From Rhodanobacter soli (GTDB taxonomy: Bacteria > Pseudomonadota > Gammaproteobacteria > Xanthomonadales > Rhodanobacteraceae): DNA of 64,000 bases. A program made the position numbers and the translations under genes. Of the stretch, positions 11,101 through 18,538 are shown in pieces. Below the pieces are notes generated by a model. It searched no databases, was not told the origin of the DNA, and saw only the letters and a list, made by a program, of their open reading frames with translations. Positions within the stretch are counted from its first letter, which is position 1. The number at the start of each line of letters is the position of its first letter. The stretch is from positions 1-64,000 of the forward strand of contig NZ_JBEPSD010000003.1 of NCBI RefSeq assembly GCF_040548735.1, written 5' to 3'.

Positions 11101-11740
11101 CGCCGGCAAAATGCAGCGCGCCGCGACCCAGTTCGCTATCGCTGACGTCGAGCGTGCTGGCGACCAGGCCGCCCACGTTGACCTGCGCGCTCTTGCCGAA
11201 CAGCACACCGTTGGGGTTGATCAGGAACACCTGGCCGTTCGCGTTGAGATGGCCGAGGATCACGCTGCCGTTGGGGTCGGCGATGCGATTGACGGCGATC
11301 GCCTGCGCATTCGGTTGCAGGAAGTTGACCGTATCTTGCGCGCCGATGTTGAAGCTCAGCCAGTTGAGCGACAGGCTCTGGCTGTTCTGCTGGATGGTGG
11401 TGAGGTGATCGCCGTAGTCGATACGGCCGCTGCCGGCGGTGACCTGGCCGCCGGTGGGATGGGCTGAAGACACCACCGGCGCGATGACCGTCGGCGCGAG
11501 CGCCGCACGCGCGGTGACGATGGCCGCCGCCGGACGGGCGGCATCGATCGCCGTGATGCCGGCTGGCGCGGCAGCGAGAGCCAGCATGGGCAGGCTCAGG
11601 GGTAGCGCGGCCCACCAGACCGAGCGTGCGCGGCTCGGCGTCGAGGTACGCCCGGCCTTGCCGCGACCGCGGGCAAGTTCGGAGACGACCAGCCAGGTGC
11701 GATGGACCTGGCTCCAGACCAGCCGGTAGATGTGATTCAC
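2171..11740 (-). CDS. Giant TpsA-type filamentous haemagglutinin-like adhesin with GLUG and YDG repeats
   Basis: 3,189 residues from a GTG start with GGGGGA close upstream. The N-terminus MNHIYRLVWSQVHRTWLVVSE is an extended signal peptide region, followed by a hydrophobic core near residue 50-60. Residues about 95-345 form the TPS secretion domain, with INPNGVLFGKSAQVNVGGLV. From about 585 to 2,410 there are GLUG-type repeats (GGLVG..., AYATGAVTG...), in three blocks separated by related spacer modules. Six YDG-type repeats (KVYDGTTADAVALAS and variants) fill about 2,560-3,060, then an MBG-like module and a short tail. There is no VENN motif or toxin-like C-terminus, so an adhesin or biofilm role is more likely than contact-dependent inhibition. 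It is exported to the surface by the TpsB encoded just downstream. Confidence 0.93.
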   Translation of the reverse strand: MNHIYRLVWSQVHRTWLVVSELARGRGKAGRTSTPSRARSVWWAALPLSLPMLALAAAPAGITAIDAARPAAAIVTARAALAPTVIAPVVSSAHPTGGQVTAGSGRIDYGDHLTTIQQNSQSLSLNWLSFNIGAQDTVNFLQPNAQAIAVNRIADPNGSVILGHLNANGQVFLINPNGVLFGKSAQVNVGGLVASTLDVSDSELGRGALHFAGAGRGSVTNRGTLTAAPGGYVALLGHSVSNQGAIHAPAGSVALAGGSAVTLSFDGNHLLDMQIDASTLNALAENRQLIVADGGQVLMSAGAKDSLLASVVNNTGTIQARTVENRAGKIVLLGGMAAGTTRVDGTLDASAPDGGNGGFIETSAAQVQVADATKITTLAAAGNAGTWLIDPTDFTIAVSGGDMTGATLSSQLGGGNVTIQSTDGSAGTQGNINVNDTVSWNANTLTLNALNNINVNAAMNASGTAGLALAYGQANPAAGNTSTYNVNAPINLADTGSFSTTLGNDGAAIDYTIITGLGDSSNLGAADLLMMGNSGYYVLGADIDASATAGWSGGFAPVLGFTGTFDGLGHTITGLTINRPGQSQVGLFGLTQAGSIVRNVGMVGGAITGNGLVGNLVGDNHATISHVYATGTVTDVSAPNSLGAAGGLVGSNSGTITDAYATGAVTSGGYAVGGLVGFNLGTITNAYATGATSSGTSGASGGGLVGVSAGTITHGYWDTDTASQAATAGVTGLTTQQLIASLPAGFDPAIWGNGDNQTTPYMLGWAGNQVFTRNDLPDATGARLYTVVLGLDHLQAMQANLGGRYVLGNAIDASDTSGLNGGTGFVPLGTDGAGNVLNGGDGFTGTFDGLGYAISGLSIDRTNRVGLFGYAGNGSILRNVRLLGGAMTGSDYVGGLVGQEVGGTITSSYATNVVTGNDFVGGLVGSSSGTITDAYATGAVTGKIHVGGLVGENDGGTIDNAYATNVVTGSSIVGGLVGSSSNGTITDAYATGAVTGNESFHGGYVGGLVGQGDGDTITNVHATGVVIGYDNYVGGLIGGNTGTITNAYATGSVTGSVGDVGGLIGNNAGTITNTHATGTVKGYGYVGGLIGNNTGAITNAHAIGAATGYGSYVGGLIGDNTGAITSAYATGAATAGYYYVGGLIGSNTGAVASVYATGAATGGTNPTSSFAGATDYVGGLIGSNAGMVNNAYATGAATAADDYVGGLMGSNDGVVTNVYATGAVTGKSHVGGLVGFNDGGTGGTVGNSYWDTTTTVQTEGCGGTSCGSGASGYTTTQMMQLASFASWGANIDAQGGTGSVWRIYEGHTAPLLRSFLTPHTASAQPDFDGSGAALANIASSNITVPTDAQILGSVFGGDTLTLAGLTAGGGYTATSNADLSGLYSTQQGYDLIGNASRIISTPGSAAGEVRLDNGASWSSGTLAIATAGNINIMGALSGDTLRLNSGGAITDTHALNVASFVLGGGNWQQLGATLPAFNATDFSLAGGSFVRALGGDGSSGNPWQLTDLYGLQGMGTRLSDSFTLSNNIDASATASWNGGAGFAPIGNSTTQFTGIFDGLGHTISGLTINRPTQNNVGLFGSVGGTVLRNIGLVGGSVSGADYVGGLVGQVSSGNISNAYATGTVSGNNYIGGLVGYFGGTGSLSQSYATGNVSGVVAGSSYIGGLVGYNGSTLKNVHATGNINLSYFGQYVGGLAGSNGSLYGYGLISNTYATGNISAGVGSGGGANYVGGLVGQNSSYIETSYATGNLATDPDGGSMWAGGLVGRNGESGKSGVIANAYATGNVDGGLLGMYLGGLVGQNYGLPRPGAISNAYSTGHVSGTLGDYSGGSVGENNGFTLQGVYWNTETSGQSSAGAYTAGAIGLTSAQMLQIGSFGGFNSIPFTCSGGCHAGISAIGGTGAVWRIYEGHTTPLLSVFLTPYTVNAQPDFDGSGAALANIASVTVPTDPKIFGSVTGGDTLTLAGLTAGGGYTASSNADLSGLYSTQQGYDLIGSASRTISTPGSAAGEVRLDNGASWNSGTLAIATAGNINIMGALSGDALRLNSGGAITDTHALNVASFVLGGGNWNQIGATLPTFSATDFTLAGGSFVRALGGDGSSATPYQLADVYGLQGVGTLLGDSFTLSNNIDASAATGWNAGAAFAPIGDSTTQFTGTFDGLGHTISDLTINRPTQDNVGLFGYTSTGSTISNVGLLSGSTTGRSEVGSLAGYNDGTINQAYATGAVSSSSYSGGLVGYNTGTINLAYATGAVNSSSYSGGLVGYNKGTISQAYATGTVSGAAGSGNSPLGGLVGANVLGAISQAYATGAVNGGTANRVGGLVGWNDRGMIDQAYATGAVNGGNYVGGLVGFGSGSISRTYATGAVSGVDYVGGLVGLGQTGSISQAYATGAVSGRNYLGGLVGSGGSSIIGSYWDMETTGQTYGCSCYGDVTGLTTAQMMDPARFTYWGIATAGGSTSAWRTYAGHTAPLLRAFMTPLALGSDNVSLVYNGSDQTSSNYTYGTLTPGFWLPSASVDASLILGSAGASLGARNVGNHALDLSPYSGQMGYDIDYTAGTLTITPATLTLSAAGDSKAYDGTTDSAGMVTFGGLLAGDSLAGLTQSFASKNVLGTNASTLGVDAGYVLDDGNGGGNYIIATHTAAGTIAPYVVDLGGSRVYDGSAAVDAGDLVLGALVGNETLTLSGTGSMADKNVGNGKSFTLGTLTLSDGTGDAANYILAGGNDTVDISKRAIVVDATGADKVYDGTTADAVKLASTSLLVGDTVNFSGTGAFADKNVGVAKAVGVSGIAATGADANNYSYNTTANTAADITALGVTVDATGINRVYDGTTADAVALASAGVLSSDTVNFIGTGSFADKNVGTGKTVSVSGIAAGGSDANNYSYNTTAATTADITAKTITINATGVDKVYDGSTAATIAALGATGLVAGDVVTFDNASAAFDDKNAGTGKTVTVSGIGASGTDAGNYSFNTTANTTADISQLGITVAATGSNKVYDGTTADAVALASAGVLSGDTVNFTGTGSFADKNAGTGKTVTVNGITASGSDANNYGFNATATTTADVTPATLTYRADTAHFQTGQMPGGLSGAVAGLVGGDTLADATEGALTWQTPATAASPAGLYAIDGSGLSALNYLFEQAPENATALQVINGSASRVVTTIVAGLQQDETSPDDDANAPHAPDVRVVGGGVRLP
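2560..4060 (-). repeat. YDG-type repeat array inside tpsA
   Basis: Six tandem modules of roughly 80 residues, each opening with a (K/R)(V/A)YDG(T/S) motif and containing a D(K)N(V/A)G(T)GK segment. The last three or four are close to each other in DNA sequence, which points to recent unequal recombination. Such stalk-like modules are common near the C-terminus of large TpsA adhesins. Confidence 0.85.
5209..5990 (-). repeat. Large direct repeat within tpsA, copy 2
   Basis: Second copy of the spacer module seen at 7009-7793. It differs by scattered substitutions (for example GSASRTIS against GNASRIIS) and a two-residue length change near ANIAS. Recombination between the two copies would delete about 1.8 kb in frame and remove one GLUG block. 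Confidence 0.85.
7009..7793 (-). repeat. Large direct repeat within tpsA, copy 1
   Basis: This block of about 785 bases encodes the spacer from PDFDGSGAALANIAS through STQQGYDLIGNASR and LRLNSGGAITDTHALN to FDGLGHTISGLTINRP. A second, very similar copy lies 1.8 kb away at 5209-5990. Long stretches are identical between the two. Confidence 0.85.
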
Positions 11741-12221
11741 GCGATTCCCCCGTGGTGCAACGCAGATATCCCCGGTGCAAGATCTTCTTGAGCAGGCTCG
11801 AATGACCGGGTTGGTTAGCGGCGAATTTTGCGCGCGAAAGCACAGGCGACTTGATCGGCTGTCTCACTTGGGAAGGGAAGGTTGGGGAAATCTCGAATAA
11901 CCGCCTTTTTGTTCGTCATTCCCGCGAAGGCGGGAATCGCTTTGCGACCGCAAGGCCAAAGTGGATGAGCGGCTCGCTGGTGGAGCGATGCCCGCCTTCG
12001 CGGGAATGACGACATGGGGGAACGAGGTTTTTCGTGGGTAAGACGACAGGCGGTAGCGAGTCGGCACGCCGGGTCTGGCGCTGGTTCGAGGCACCAGCAA
12101 GCCTAAGCGCCAGCGCGGGAGGGTGTTACGGCACGCCACGGCAGGCGGCGACATGCGGGGGTAAAAGCGGGTGCGCGGGCGCGCGTCCTGTAGCATGGGC
12201 GTGCGCGGACGGGGGCCCGGG
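11741..12221. other. Intergenic region between tpsA and the AraC-type regulator
   Basis: No convincing gene. It holds the GGGGGA ribosome-binding site of tpsA just right of 11740, the REP-like inverted repeat at 11914-12011, and presumably the divergent promoters of tpsA and the regulator. No strong -35/-10 pair could be assigned by eye. Confidence 0.6.
11914..12011. repeat. REP-like inverted repeat pair
   Basis: Two 21-base arms, 11914-11934 and 11991-12011, are perfect reverse complements. Each arm is itself a near-palindrome (CCCGC-GAAG-GCGGG and its complement) able to form a hairpin. The 56-base centre is unrelated. This paired arrangement resembles bacterial REP doublets (BIMEs), which are typically dispersed in intergenic sites. 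Confidence 0.75.
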
Positions 12222-13277
12222 ATGACCAGCAACAGCACAAGCCATGCCGAAGTCGAGGCAAACGCTTCCGCGCCGATCCACCACCACTTCAGCACGTGCG
12301 ACATCGCACGAACGCAGCAGCTGGTGGCGTGGCGCGATCAGACCTCCTCCTTTCTCGACATAGCGGTTTCGCACGCACAGGTGGCCGACGGGTTCCGCGC
12401 CACGCTCGACCATTACCGGGTCGGTGGCATGACGTTTCTCGACGCCTGCACCGACCCGACCACGCAGACCCGCACAGTGGCGCGCATTTCCACGGACGTC
12501 ATGCGCGATTATGTTTTCCACGTGCTGGTGGGAGGCGGCGTCGAAACCACCACGGGCCTGTATCCGCGGCGCAAGGCACTGCAATCCCGGCCGGGCATCC
12601 TGGCGCTGGACATGAACCAGCCGATGCGCATGGAGCGTGAGTGCAGGAGCCGGGTCATGGCCTTGTTCCTGCCGCGCGCCGTGGTGGAGTCGGTGCTGCC
12701 CGATGCGGAGTCGCTGCATGGCCGCGTGATCGACTACACATCACCACTCGCACGCCTGTTTCTCGGCGAACTGGAGGTGCTTTCCAGGAACGTCGGCGCG
12801 ATGAGCGAGGCCGAGGTCCGCGTGATGATGACCACATGCGCGCGCCTGATCGTCGGGGCCTTCGCCAAACAGAGTGGCCTGAGTGGCGACGCGCGCGCGG
12901 CGGTCCGCGCGGCGGTGTTCGGCAGCGTACGACGCCATGTCGAGCAGCACCTGCACGAGCCGGGGCTGTCGCTGGAAAGCATCGTCGGCGCGTCACAGCT
13001 GTCCCGCGCCACACTGTACCGCTTGTTCGAGCATGAGGGCGGACTGGCCGCCTACATCCGCAATCGCAGGCTGCGCGAGGCCGCGCACGAACTCATCAAA
13101 TTCCCGCAGGCACCGGTCGTGGAGATCGCCTACGGGCTCGGGTTCAAGAGTGCGGCGGACTTCAATCATGCGTTCCGTCGCGCCTATGACATGCCACCCC
13201 GGGACTTCCGCGGTCTGGCTGGCTTGCCCGAAAACCGGGCGCCAGGCCGGCCGGCCCTCGCCGCCATCACACCGTGA
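12222..13277 (+). CDS. AraC-family transcriptional regulator
   Basis: 351 residues from ATG 12222; an in-frame ATG at 12171 would only add a low-complexity arginine-rich stretch. The N-terminal two thirds look like the cupin-like ligand-binding part found in AraC regulators of the ToxR/FeaR type. The C-terminal part holds both helix-turn-helix motifs: LESIVGASQLSRATLYRLF at about residue 248 and VVEIAYGLGFKSAADFNHAF about 40 residues later, followed by the usual P-x-x-FR ending (MPPRDFRG). It is monocistronic, convergent with xanB and followed by a terminator. Its ligand and targets cannot be read from sequence; the neighbouring tpsA promoter is one candidate. Confidence 0.9.
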   Translation: MTSNSTSHAEVEANASAPIHHHFSTCDIARTQQLVAWRDQTSSFLDIAVSHAQVADGFRATLDHYRVGGMTFLDACTDPTTQTRTVARISTDVMRDYVFHVLVGGGVETTTGLYPRRKALQSRPGILALDMNQPMRMERECRSRVMALFLPRAVVESVLPDAESLHGRVIDYTSPLARLFLGELEVLSRNVGAMSEAEVRVMMTTCARLIVGAFAKQSGLSGDARAAVRAAVFGSVRRHVEQHLHEPGLSLESIVGASQLSRATLYRLFEHEGGLAAYIRNRRLREAAHELIKFPQAPVVEIAYGLGFKSAADFNHAFRRAYDMPPRDFRGLAGLPENRAPGRPALAAITP

Positions 13278-13294
13278 GTGGCAAAGGCCCGGAT

Positions 13295-13314
13295 GCCTGG
13301 CCGCCCAGGCTTTT
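13295..13314 (+). terminator. Rho-independent terminator after the AraC-type gene
   Basis: GCCTGG, a 4-base loop and CCAGGC form a 6-bp stem directly followed by TTTT. It lies 17 bases after the stop of the regulator and separates it from the convergent xanB. Confidence 0.7.
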
Positions 13315-13394
13315 GTGGGTGCGACTTCAGGTGCGGTGCTCTTCGTCACGTGGCGAAAAGCATCACGCGTTTCGGTGCACCAAGGTTTCCGGAA

Positions 13395-14807
13395 TCACGC
13401 GCGGCCGTAGACGTCGTCGTAGCGCACGATGTCGTCTTCGCCCAGGTAGCTGCCGGACTGCACCTCGATCAGTTCCAGCGGCAGCTTGCCCGGGTTGCGC
13501 AGGCGGTGCCTGCTGCCGAGCGGGATGTAGGTGCTCTGGTTCTCGCTGAGCAGGAACACCTTGTCGTCGCAGGTGACCTCGGCGGTGCCGGAGACCACGA
13601 TCCAGTGCTCGGCGCGATGGTGATGTTTCTGCAGGCTCAGGCTGGCGCCGGGCTTGACCACGATGCGCTTGACCTGGAAGCGTTGGCCTTCCTCCAGCGA
13701 GTCGTAGCTGCCCCACGGCCGGTACACCACGCGGTGCAGCGAGTGCTCGCTGCGGCCGGCGGCCTTCAGCTGCTCGACGATCTTCTTCACGTCCTGCGCG
13801 GCATCGCGGTGCGCCACCAGGGTGGCGTCCGGCGTGGTCACCACGATCAGGTCGTCGACGCCGACGGTAGCGAGCAGGTGGCGCTCGTGCGAGCGCAGCA
13901 GTGAGTTGCGCGTGTCCACCGGCATGGTATCGCCTTCGCGCAGGTTGCCGTCGGCGTCCTTGTCGCCGGTCAGCCACAACGCGGACCACGAGCCGATGTC
14001 GCTCCAGGCGCAGCTGACCGGGATCACCGCGGCGCGCTGGGTCTTCTCCATCACCGCATAGTCGATCGACTTGTCCGGCACCAACGCGAACGCGTCATGG
14101 TCGATGCGCACGAAGTCGAGGTCGATCGAGGCTTTCGCGTGCGCCTCGCGCACGGCGGCAAGCATCGCCGGCGCGTGTGCGGCCAGCTCTTCCAGGTAGC
14201 GCGAAGCCTTGAACAGGAACATGCCGGAGTTCCAGTCGTAGCCGCCGTCGGCGAGGTACGACTCGGCGGTGGCCAGGTCGGGCTTCTCGACGAACTGCTC
14301 CACGCGAAAACCGTGACCGTCGATCGCCTCGGCGCGGCGGATGTAGCCGAAGCCGGTCTCCGGGCGATCCGGGCGGATGCCGAACGTCACCAGCCAACCC
14401 TGCGCCGCCAGCGGCAGCGCCTGCTGCACCGCCTCGACGAAGGCAGCGGTGTCGCCGATCAGATGATCGGCCGGCAGCACCAGCAGCACGGCCTCGGCAT
14501 CGCGCTGCAGCGCCTGCAGCGCACCCAGCGCGATCGCCGGCGCGGTATTGCGCGCCAGCGGTTCCAGCACGATGGCGGCGTCTTCGATGCCCGCTTCCAG
14601 CAACTGGTCGGCAGCGAGGAAACGGTGGTCCTCGCTGGCCACCACGATGGGCGCGGCGACGTGCGGCAGCTGTTGGGTGCGCGCGACGGTTTGCTGGAAC
14701 AGCGTGCCCTTGCCGGCCAGTTCCAGGAACTGCTTGGGCAGGTTCTTGCGCGATACCGGCCACAGCCGGGTGCCACTGCCGCCGCTGAGGATGAGAGGGA
14801 TCAACAT
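13395..14807 (-). CDS. xanB: Bifunctional mannose-1-phosphate guanylyltransferase / mannose-6-phosphate isomerase
   Basis: 470 residues, the normal length for type II ManC/AlgA/XanB enzymes. They make GDP-mannose from mannose-1-phosphate and GTP and also interconvert fructose-6-P and mannose-6-P. The nucleotidyltransferase signature LSGGSGTRLWPVSR and the PKQF motif are at residues 7-28. The C-terminal cupin isomerase domain has RPWGSYDSLEEG, QKHHHRAEHW and the ending LGEDDIVRYDDVYGR. AAGGA lies 7 bases before the ATG. It is the last gene of the rmlBACD operon, 14 bases after rmlD. GDP-mannose would feed LPS or exopolysaccharide. The gene could equally be called manC. Confidence 0.95.
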   Translation of the reverse strand: MLIPLILSGGSGTRLWPVSRKNLPKQFLELAGKGTLFQQTVARTQQLPHVAAPIVVASEDHRFLAADQLLEAGIEDAAIVLEPLARNTAPAIALGALQALQRDAEAVLLVLPADHLIGDTAAFVEAVQQALPLAAQGWLVTFGIRPDRPETGFGYIRRAEAIDGHGFRVEQFVEKPDLATAESYLADGGYDWNSGMFLFKASRYLEELAAHAPAMLAAVREAHAKASIDLDFVRIDHDAFALVPDKSIDYAVMEKTQRAAVIPVSCAWSDIGSWSALWLTGDKDADGNLREGDTMPVDTRNSLLRSHERHLLATVGVDDLIVVTTPDATLVAHRDAAQDVKKIVEQLKAAGRSEHSLHRVVYRPWGSYDSLEEGQRFQVKRIVVKPGASLSLQKHHHRAEHWIVVSGTAEVTCDDKVFLLSENQSTYIPLGSRHRLRNPGKLPLELIEVQSGSYLGEDDIVRYDDVYGRA

Positions 14808-14821
14808 GGCTGGGTCCTTGT

Positions 14822-15757
14822 TCAGTGCCCGGATGCGGCAAGCCGGCGCATCACGTCGTGCAGGCCGTGCTGCCAGTCGGGCAGCGGGAAATCGAAATGC
14901 TGCCGGAAACCGCCATTATCCAGCAACGACCAGGCCGGGCGCACGGCCGGCGTGGGGAACTCGGCACTGCTGATCGGGACCACCCGCGGTAGGCGGGCAA
15001 GCACGCCCAGCGCCACGGCCTGTTCGAAGATCGCACTGGCGAAGCCATGCCAACTGGTGGCGCCGCCGGCGACCAGGTGATGGGTGCCGGCCAGTGCGCG
15101 ACGCTGCGCGCTGTCGGACTGAAGCCAGCGATCGAGGGCGGCGAGGGTGCCGTCCACGATCAGCCCGGTATCGGTGGGTGCGCCGTGCTGGTCGGATACC
15201 ACGCGCAACTCGTCGCGTTCGGCGCCCAGGCGCAGCATGGTGCGCAGGAAGTTGTGGCCGTGCGCGGCATAGACCCACGCAGTGCGGAAGGTGAGGTGAT
15301 CGGCGCCGCTGCCGCGCAGCGCCTGCTCGCCGGCCAGCTTGCTGCGACCGTAGGCGCCTAGCGGGCCGGTCGGCGCGTCGACGGCATACGGCTGCGATTG
15401 ACTGCCGTCGAACACGTAGTCGGTGGAGTAGTGGATCACCAGCGCGCCGTGCACTGCCGCCCAGCGGCCGAGCGCGCCGACCGCCTCGCCGTTGACGCGG
15501 GTGGCCAGCGCCTCTTCCTGCTCGGCGCGGTCGACTGCGGTGTACGCGGCGGCATTGACGATCACCTCCGGTCGCACGCGGTCGAGCAGGGCGGGCAGTG
15601 ATTCGGGGATCGACAGGTCGGCGGTCTCGCCATGGCCGCCGTGCGCCAGTGCGCCGTCCCGGGTGGCGATGGTCAGTTCGCCGCGGGCGGCCAGGCCACC
15701 GTGGTCAAGAAACGTGCAGCCGAGCTGGCCGTTGGCGCCGAGCAGCAGGATCCTCAC
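14822..15757 (-). CDS. rmlD: dTDP-4-dehydrorhamnose reductase
   Basis: 311 residues. This NADPH-dependent SDR enzyme performs the last step to dTDP-L-rhamnose. The Rossmann motif GANGQLG is near residue 7, STDYVFDG is near 105, and the catalytic YGRSK follows at about 130. The start is a GTG whose last three bases merge with the TGA of rmlC (GTGA overlap), giving [11 protein letters not shown] as the N-terminus; no suitable ATG exists nearby. The four-base overlap implies translational coupling with rmlC. Confidence 0.95.
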   Translation of the reverse strand: MRILLLGANGQLGCTFLDHGGLAARGELTIATRDGALAHGGHGETADLSIPESLPALLDRVRPEVIVNAAAYTAVDRAEQEEALATRVNGEAVGALGRWAAVHGALVIHYSTDYVFDGSQSQPYAVDAPTGPLGAYGRSKLAGEQALRGSGADHLTFRTAWVYAAHGHNFLRTMLRLGAERDELRVVSDQHGAPTDTGLIVDGTLAALDRWLQSDSAQRRALAGTHHLVAGGATSWHGFASAIFEQAVALGVLARLPRVVPISSAEFPTPAVRPAWSLLDNGGFRQHFDFPLPDWQHGLHDVMRRLAASGH

Positions 15758-16311
15758 GGCGCGTAGACCGGCAGCCGCTCGGGCAGAACGTCCTCGAGCA
15801 GCGGTGTCTTGCCGTCCTTGTCCGACAGCAGCGGTTCGCTCAGCGGCCAGTCGATGCCCAGCGCGGCGTCGTTCCAGCGGATGCCGGCGTCGGCTTTCGG
15901 GTCGTACAGCGCGGTGCACTGGTAGGTGAAGGTGGCGAACTCCGACAACACGCAAAAGCCGTGCGCGAAACCTTCCGGCACCCAGAAGTGGCGGTGATTG
16001 TCGGCGGTCAGCATCACGCCGACCGATTGCCCGAACGTGGGCGAGCCGCGACGGATGTCCACCGCCACGTCGTAGACCTCGCCTTCGAGCACGCTGACCA
16101 GCTTGCCCTGCGGGTTCGGCCACTGGTAGTGCAGGCCGCGCAGCACGCCGCGGGCCGAGCGCGAGACGTTGGATTGCACGAAGTTGACGTCGATGCCGGC
16201 CTCGACCCACTTGGCCTTGTTGTAGCTCTCGTAGAAGAAGCCGCGGGCATCGCCGAACACCTGCGGCTCGATGACCAGCGCACCCGGCAACGCGGTTTCG
16301 ATCACTTTCAT
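15754..16311 (-). CDS. rmlC: dTDP-4-dehydrorhamnose 3,5-epimerase
   Basis: 185 residues, standard for RmlC. Conserved features are [13 protein letters not shown] at about 20, GVLRGLHYQ (with the catalytic histidine) near 56-64, and [14 protein letters not shown] near 118-131. It converts dTDP-4-dehydro-6-deoxyglucose to the L-rhamno intermediate. Its ATG overlaps the rmlA stop by four bases (ATGA), and its TGA overlaps the GTG of rmlD. Confidence 0.96.
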   Translation of the reverse strand: MKVIETALPGALVIEPQVFGDARGFFYESYNKAKWVEAGIDVNFVQSNVSRSARGVLRGLHYQWPNPQGKLVSVLEGEVYDVAVDIRRGSPTFGQSVGVMLTADNHRHFWVPEGFAHGFCVLSEFATFTYQCTALYDPKADAGIRWNDAALGIDWPLSEPLLSDKDGKTPLLEDVLPERLPVYAP

Positions 16312-17198
16312 CGCACGTGGCCTTGCCGGGTCAGCTGCTGCAGGTACTGGCCGTAGCCGGTCTTGGCCAGCGGGGCGGCCAGCGCCAGCAACTGCTCGGT
16401 GTCGATCCAGCCGTTGACGTAGGCGATCTCTTCCGGGCAGCACACCTTGAGGCCTTGCCGGTTCTCGATCGTCTCGATGTAGTTGCCTGCCTCCATCAGC
16501 GACTCGTGGGTACCGGTGTCGAGCCAGGCGAAACCGCGGCCAAGCTGCTCCAGGTGCAGCGAGCCATCGTCGAGGTAGCAGCGATTGAGGTCGGTGATCT
16601 CCAGCTCGCCGCGGGCCGAGGGCTTCAGCGAGGCGGCGTAGTCGCACACGCGGCCGTCGTAGAAGTACAGGCCGGTGACCGCGTAATGCGATTTCGGCTG
16701 GGCCGGCTTTTCTTCCAGCCCGATCACCTTGCCGGCGGCATCGAACTCGGCCACGCCGTAGCGCTCCGGATCCTTCACCCAGTAACCGAACACGGTGGCG
16801 CCGCGTTCGCGCGAAGCGGCGCGCTTGAGCCGTTCGGTCAGCCCCACGCCGTAGAAGATGTTGTCGCCCAGCACCAGGCAGCTCGGCTTGCCGTCGATGA
16901 AATCGCGGCCGATGGTGAACGCCTGCGCCAGCCCGTCCGGCGAGGGCTGCACCGCGTAGCGGATGTCGATGCCCCATTGCGAGCCGTCGCCGAGCAGGCG
17001 CTGGAACATCGCCTGTTCGTGCGGGGTGTTGATCACCAGCACCTCGCGGATGCCGGCCAGCATCAGCGTGGCCAGCGGGTAGTAGATCATCGGCTTGTCG
17101 TACACCGGCAGCAGCTGCTTGCTGACCGCGCGGGTGATCGGGTGCAGCCGGGTGCCGGAGCCGCCGGCGAGGATGATGCCTTTCTGCGTGTTGCTCAT
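16308..17198 (-). CDS. rmlA: Glucose-1-phosphate thymidylyltransferase
   Basis: 296 residues. The nucleotide-binding signature [14 protein letters not shown] is at residues 8-21 and [17 protein letters not shown] follows, as in all RmlA enzymes. [10 protein letters not shown] (metal-binding Asp) is near 108. It makes dTDP-glucose from dTTP and glucose-1-P, the first step to dTDP-rhamnose. The start MSNTQKG at 17198 overlaps the rmlB stop by four bases; an upstream in-frame ATG lies inside rmlB and is less likely. Confidence 0.96.
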   Translation of the reverse strand: MSNTQKGIILAGGSGTRLHPITRAVSKQLLPVYDKPMIYYPLATLMLAGIREVLVINTPHEQAMFQRLLGDGSQWGIDIRYAVQPSPDGLAQAFTIGRDFIDGKPSCLVLGDNIFYGVGLTERLKRAASRERGATVFGYWVKDPERYGVAEFDAAGKVIGLEEKPAQPKSHYAVTGLYFYDGRVCDYAASLKPSARGELEITDLNRCYLDDGSLHLEQLGRGFAWLDTGTHESLMEAGNYIETIENRQGLKVCCPEEIAYVNGWIDTEQLLALAAPLAKTGYGQYLQQLTRQGHVR

Positions 17199-18265
17199 GA
17201 GCCGAGTCGCTCCATGCGGTAGCTGCCGTCGAGCACGCGCTGCACCCACGGCTGCTGCGCCAGGTACCAGTCCACCGTCCGCGCGATGCCGGTTTCGAAG
17301 GTCTGCGACGGCTTCCAGCCCAGTTCGGCCTGCAGCTTGCTGGAGTCGATCGCGTAGCGGCGGTCGTGGCCGGGACGGTCCTTGACGTAGGTGATCAGCG
17401 ACTCGCGCGCACGACCGTCGGCCAGAGGCCGGCGTACGTCGAGCAGGGCGCAGATCGTCTTCACCACGGCGATGTTCTCACGCTCGGCATTGCCGCCCAC
17501 GTTGTAGGTTTCGCCCACCCGGCCGGCGTCCAGCACGCGGCGGATCGCGCTGCAGTGGTCGCCCACGAACAGCCAGTCGCGGATGTTCCTGCCGTCGCCA
17601 TAGACCGGCAGCGCTTCGCCGGCCAGCGCTTTCTGGATCACCAGCGGGATGAGTTTTTCCGGGAACTGGTACGGCCCGTAGTTGTTCGAGCAATTGGTGG
17701 TCAGTACCGGCAGGCCGTAGGTGTGGTGGAACGCGCGCACCAGGTGGTCGGAGGCGGCCTTCGAGGCGGAGTACGGCGAGTTCGGCGCGTACGGTGTGGA
17801 CTCGGTGAACTTGCCGTCGGTGCCGAGCGAACCGTATACCTCGTCGGTGGACACATGCAGGAAGCGGAACGCCTCGCGGGCGGTGCCTTCAAGGCTGCGC
17901 CAGTAATCGCGGGCACATTCCAGCAGGCCCAGCGTGCCGACCACGTTGGTTTGCACGAACTCGGCCGGGCCGTCGATCGAGCGATCCACGTGCGATTCGG
18001 CCGCGAAATTGACGACGGCATCGGGCCGGTGCTCGGCCAGCAGCCTGGCCACCAGCGCGCGGTCGCCGATGTCGCCGTGCACGAATACATGCCCCTTGTT
18101 GCCCTGCAGCGAGGCTAGCGTGTCGGGGTTGCCGGCGTAGGTGAGCTTGTCCAGGTTGACCACGCGCAGGCCGTCAGCCACCGCCTGCAGCACGAAATTG
18201 GCGCCGATGAAGCCAACTCCGCCGGTGACCAGCAGGGTTTTGTTCCATGTGGATGATTCGTTCAT
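17195..18265 (-). CDS. rmlB: dTDP-glucose 4,6-dehydratase
   Basis: 356 residues. The NAD-binding motif [14 protein letters not shown] is at about 11-24, the catalytic STDEVYG near 135 and the [13 protein letters not shown] segment with the YxxxK pair near 170. It is the first gene of rmlBACD-xanB. The start at 18265 has AGGGA about 8 bases upstream; a farther in-frame ATG at 18376 would add an unrelated leader. The second reaction of dTDP-rhamnose synthesis is assigned from the family. The operon is divergent from metB. Confidence 0.96.
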   Translation of the reverse strand: MNESSTWNKTLLVTGGVGFIGANFVLQAVADGLRVVNLDKLTYAGNPDTLASLQGNKGHVFVHGDIGDRALVARLLAEHRPDAVVNFAAESHVDRSIDGPAEFVQTNVVGTLGLLECARDYWRSLEGTAREAFRFLHVSTDEVYGSLGTDGKFTESTPYAPNSPYSASKAASDHLVRAFHHTYGLPVLTTNCSNNYGPYQFPEKLIPLVIQKALAGEALPVYGDGRNIRDWLFVGDHCSAIRRVLDAGRVGETYNVGGNAERENIAVVKTICALLDVRRPLADGRARESLITYVKDRPGHDRRYAIDSSKLQAELGWKPSQTFETGIARTVDWYLAQQPWVQRVLDGSYRMERLGS

Positions 18266-18538
18266 CAATAACGTCCCTAGTTCAACTAAGCGGGTCTGCC
18301 GGACAGTTCGAAGCCCGGCGGGCAGCAAATGATGCCGCTTCTGGCCGCGATGACCAAGCACCGGGCAGGCTTGCAAGGGTGTCGAGGTGAATTGAAGTAT
18401 TGAAAAACCAGCAGTTTGCTCACTTCCAGATGAACGTGATCTTCATCCGCTTGCCCGGCAGTCACCCCTTAGCAGCTAGAATTACCGGCTTGATCCTCAT
18501 CCAGGTGGCCCGTCCGGCGGGCTGGGAGAAACAGAGCG
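18266..18538. promoter_or_regulatory. Divergent promoter region between rmlB and metB
   Basis: 273 bases with no gene. It must hold the promoters of the rml operon (left) and metB (right). An imperfect palindrome TGAA-7-TTCA at 18431-18445 recalls MetR sites, but the spacing is 7 instead of the 5 known in E. coli. A TAGAAT at 18477-18482 could be a -10 element for metB. No tandem met boxes like those before metJ were found. Confidence 0.4.

Noticed and set aside
12049-12060. A sequence like the RfaH ops element (GGCGGTAGCG...).
   Set aside because: It differs at a key position after the first ten bases and stands before an AraC-type regulator, not a long polysaccharide operon. A chance match is more likely.
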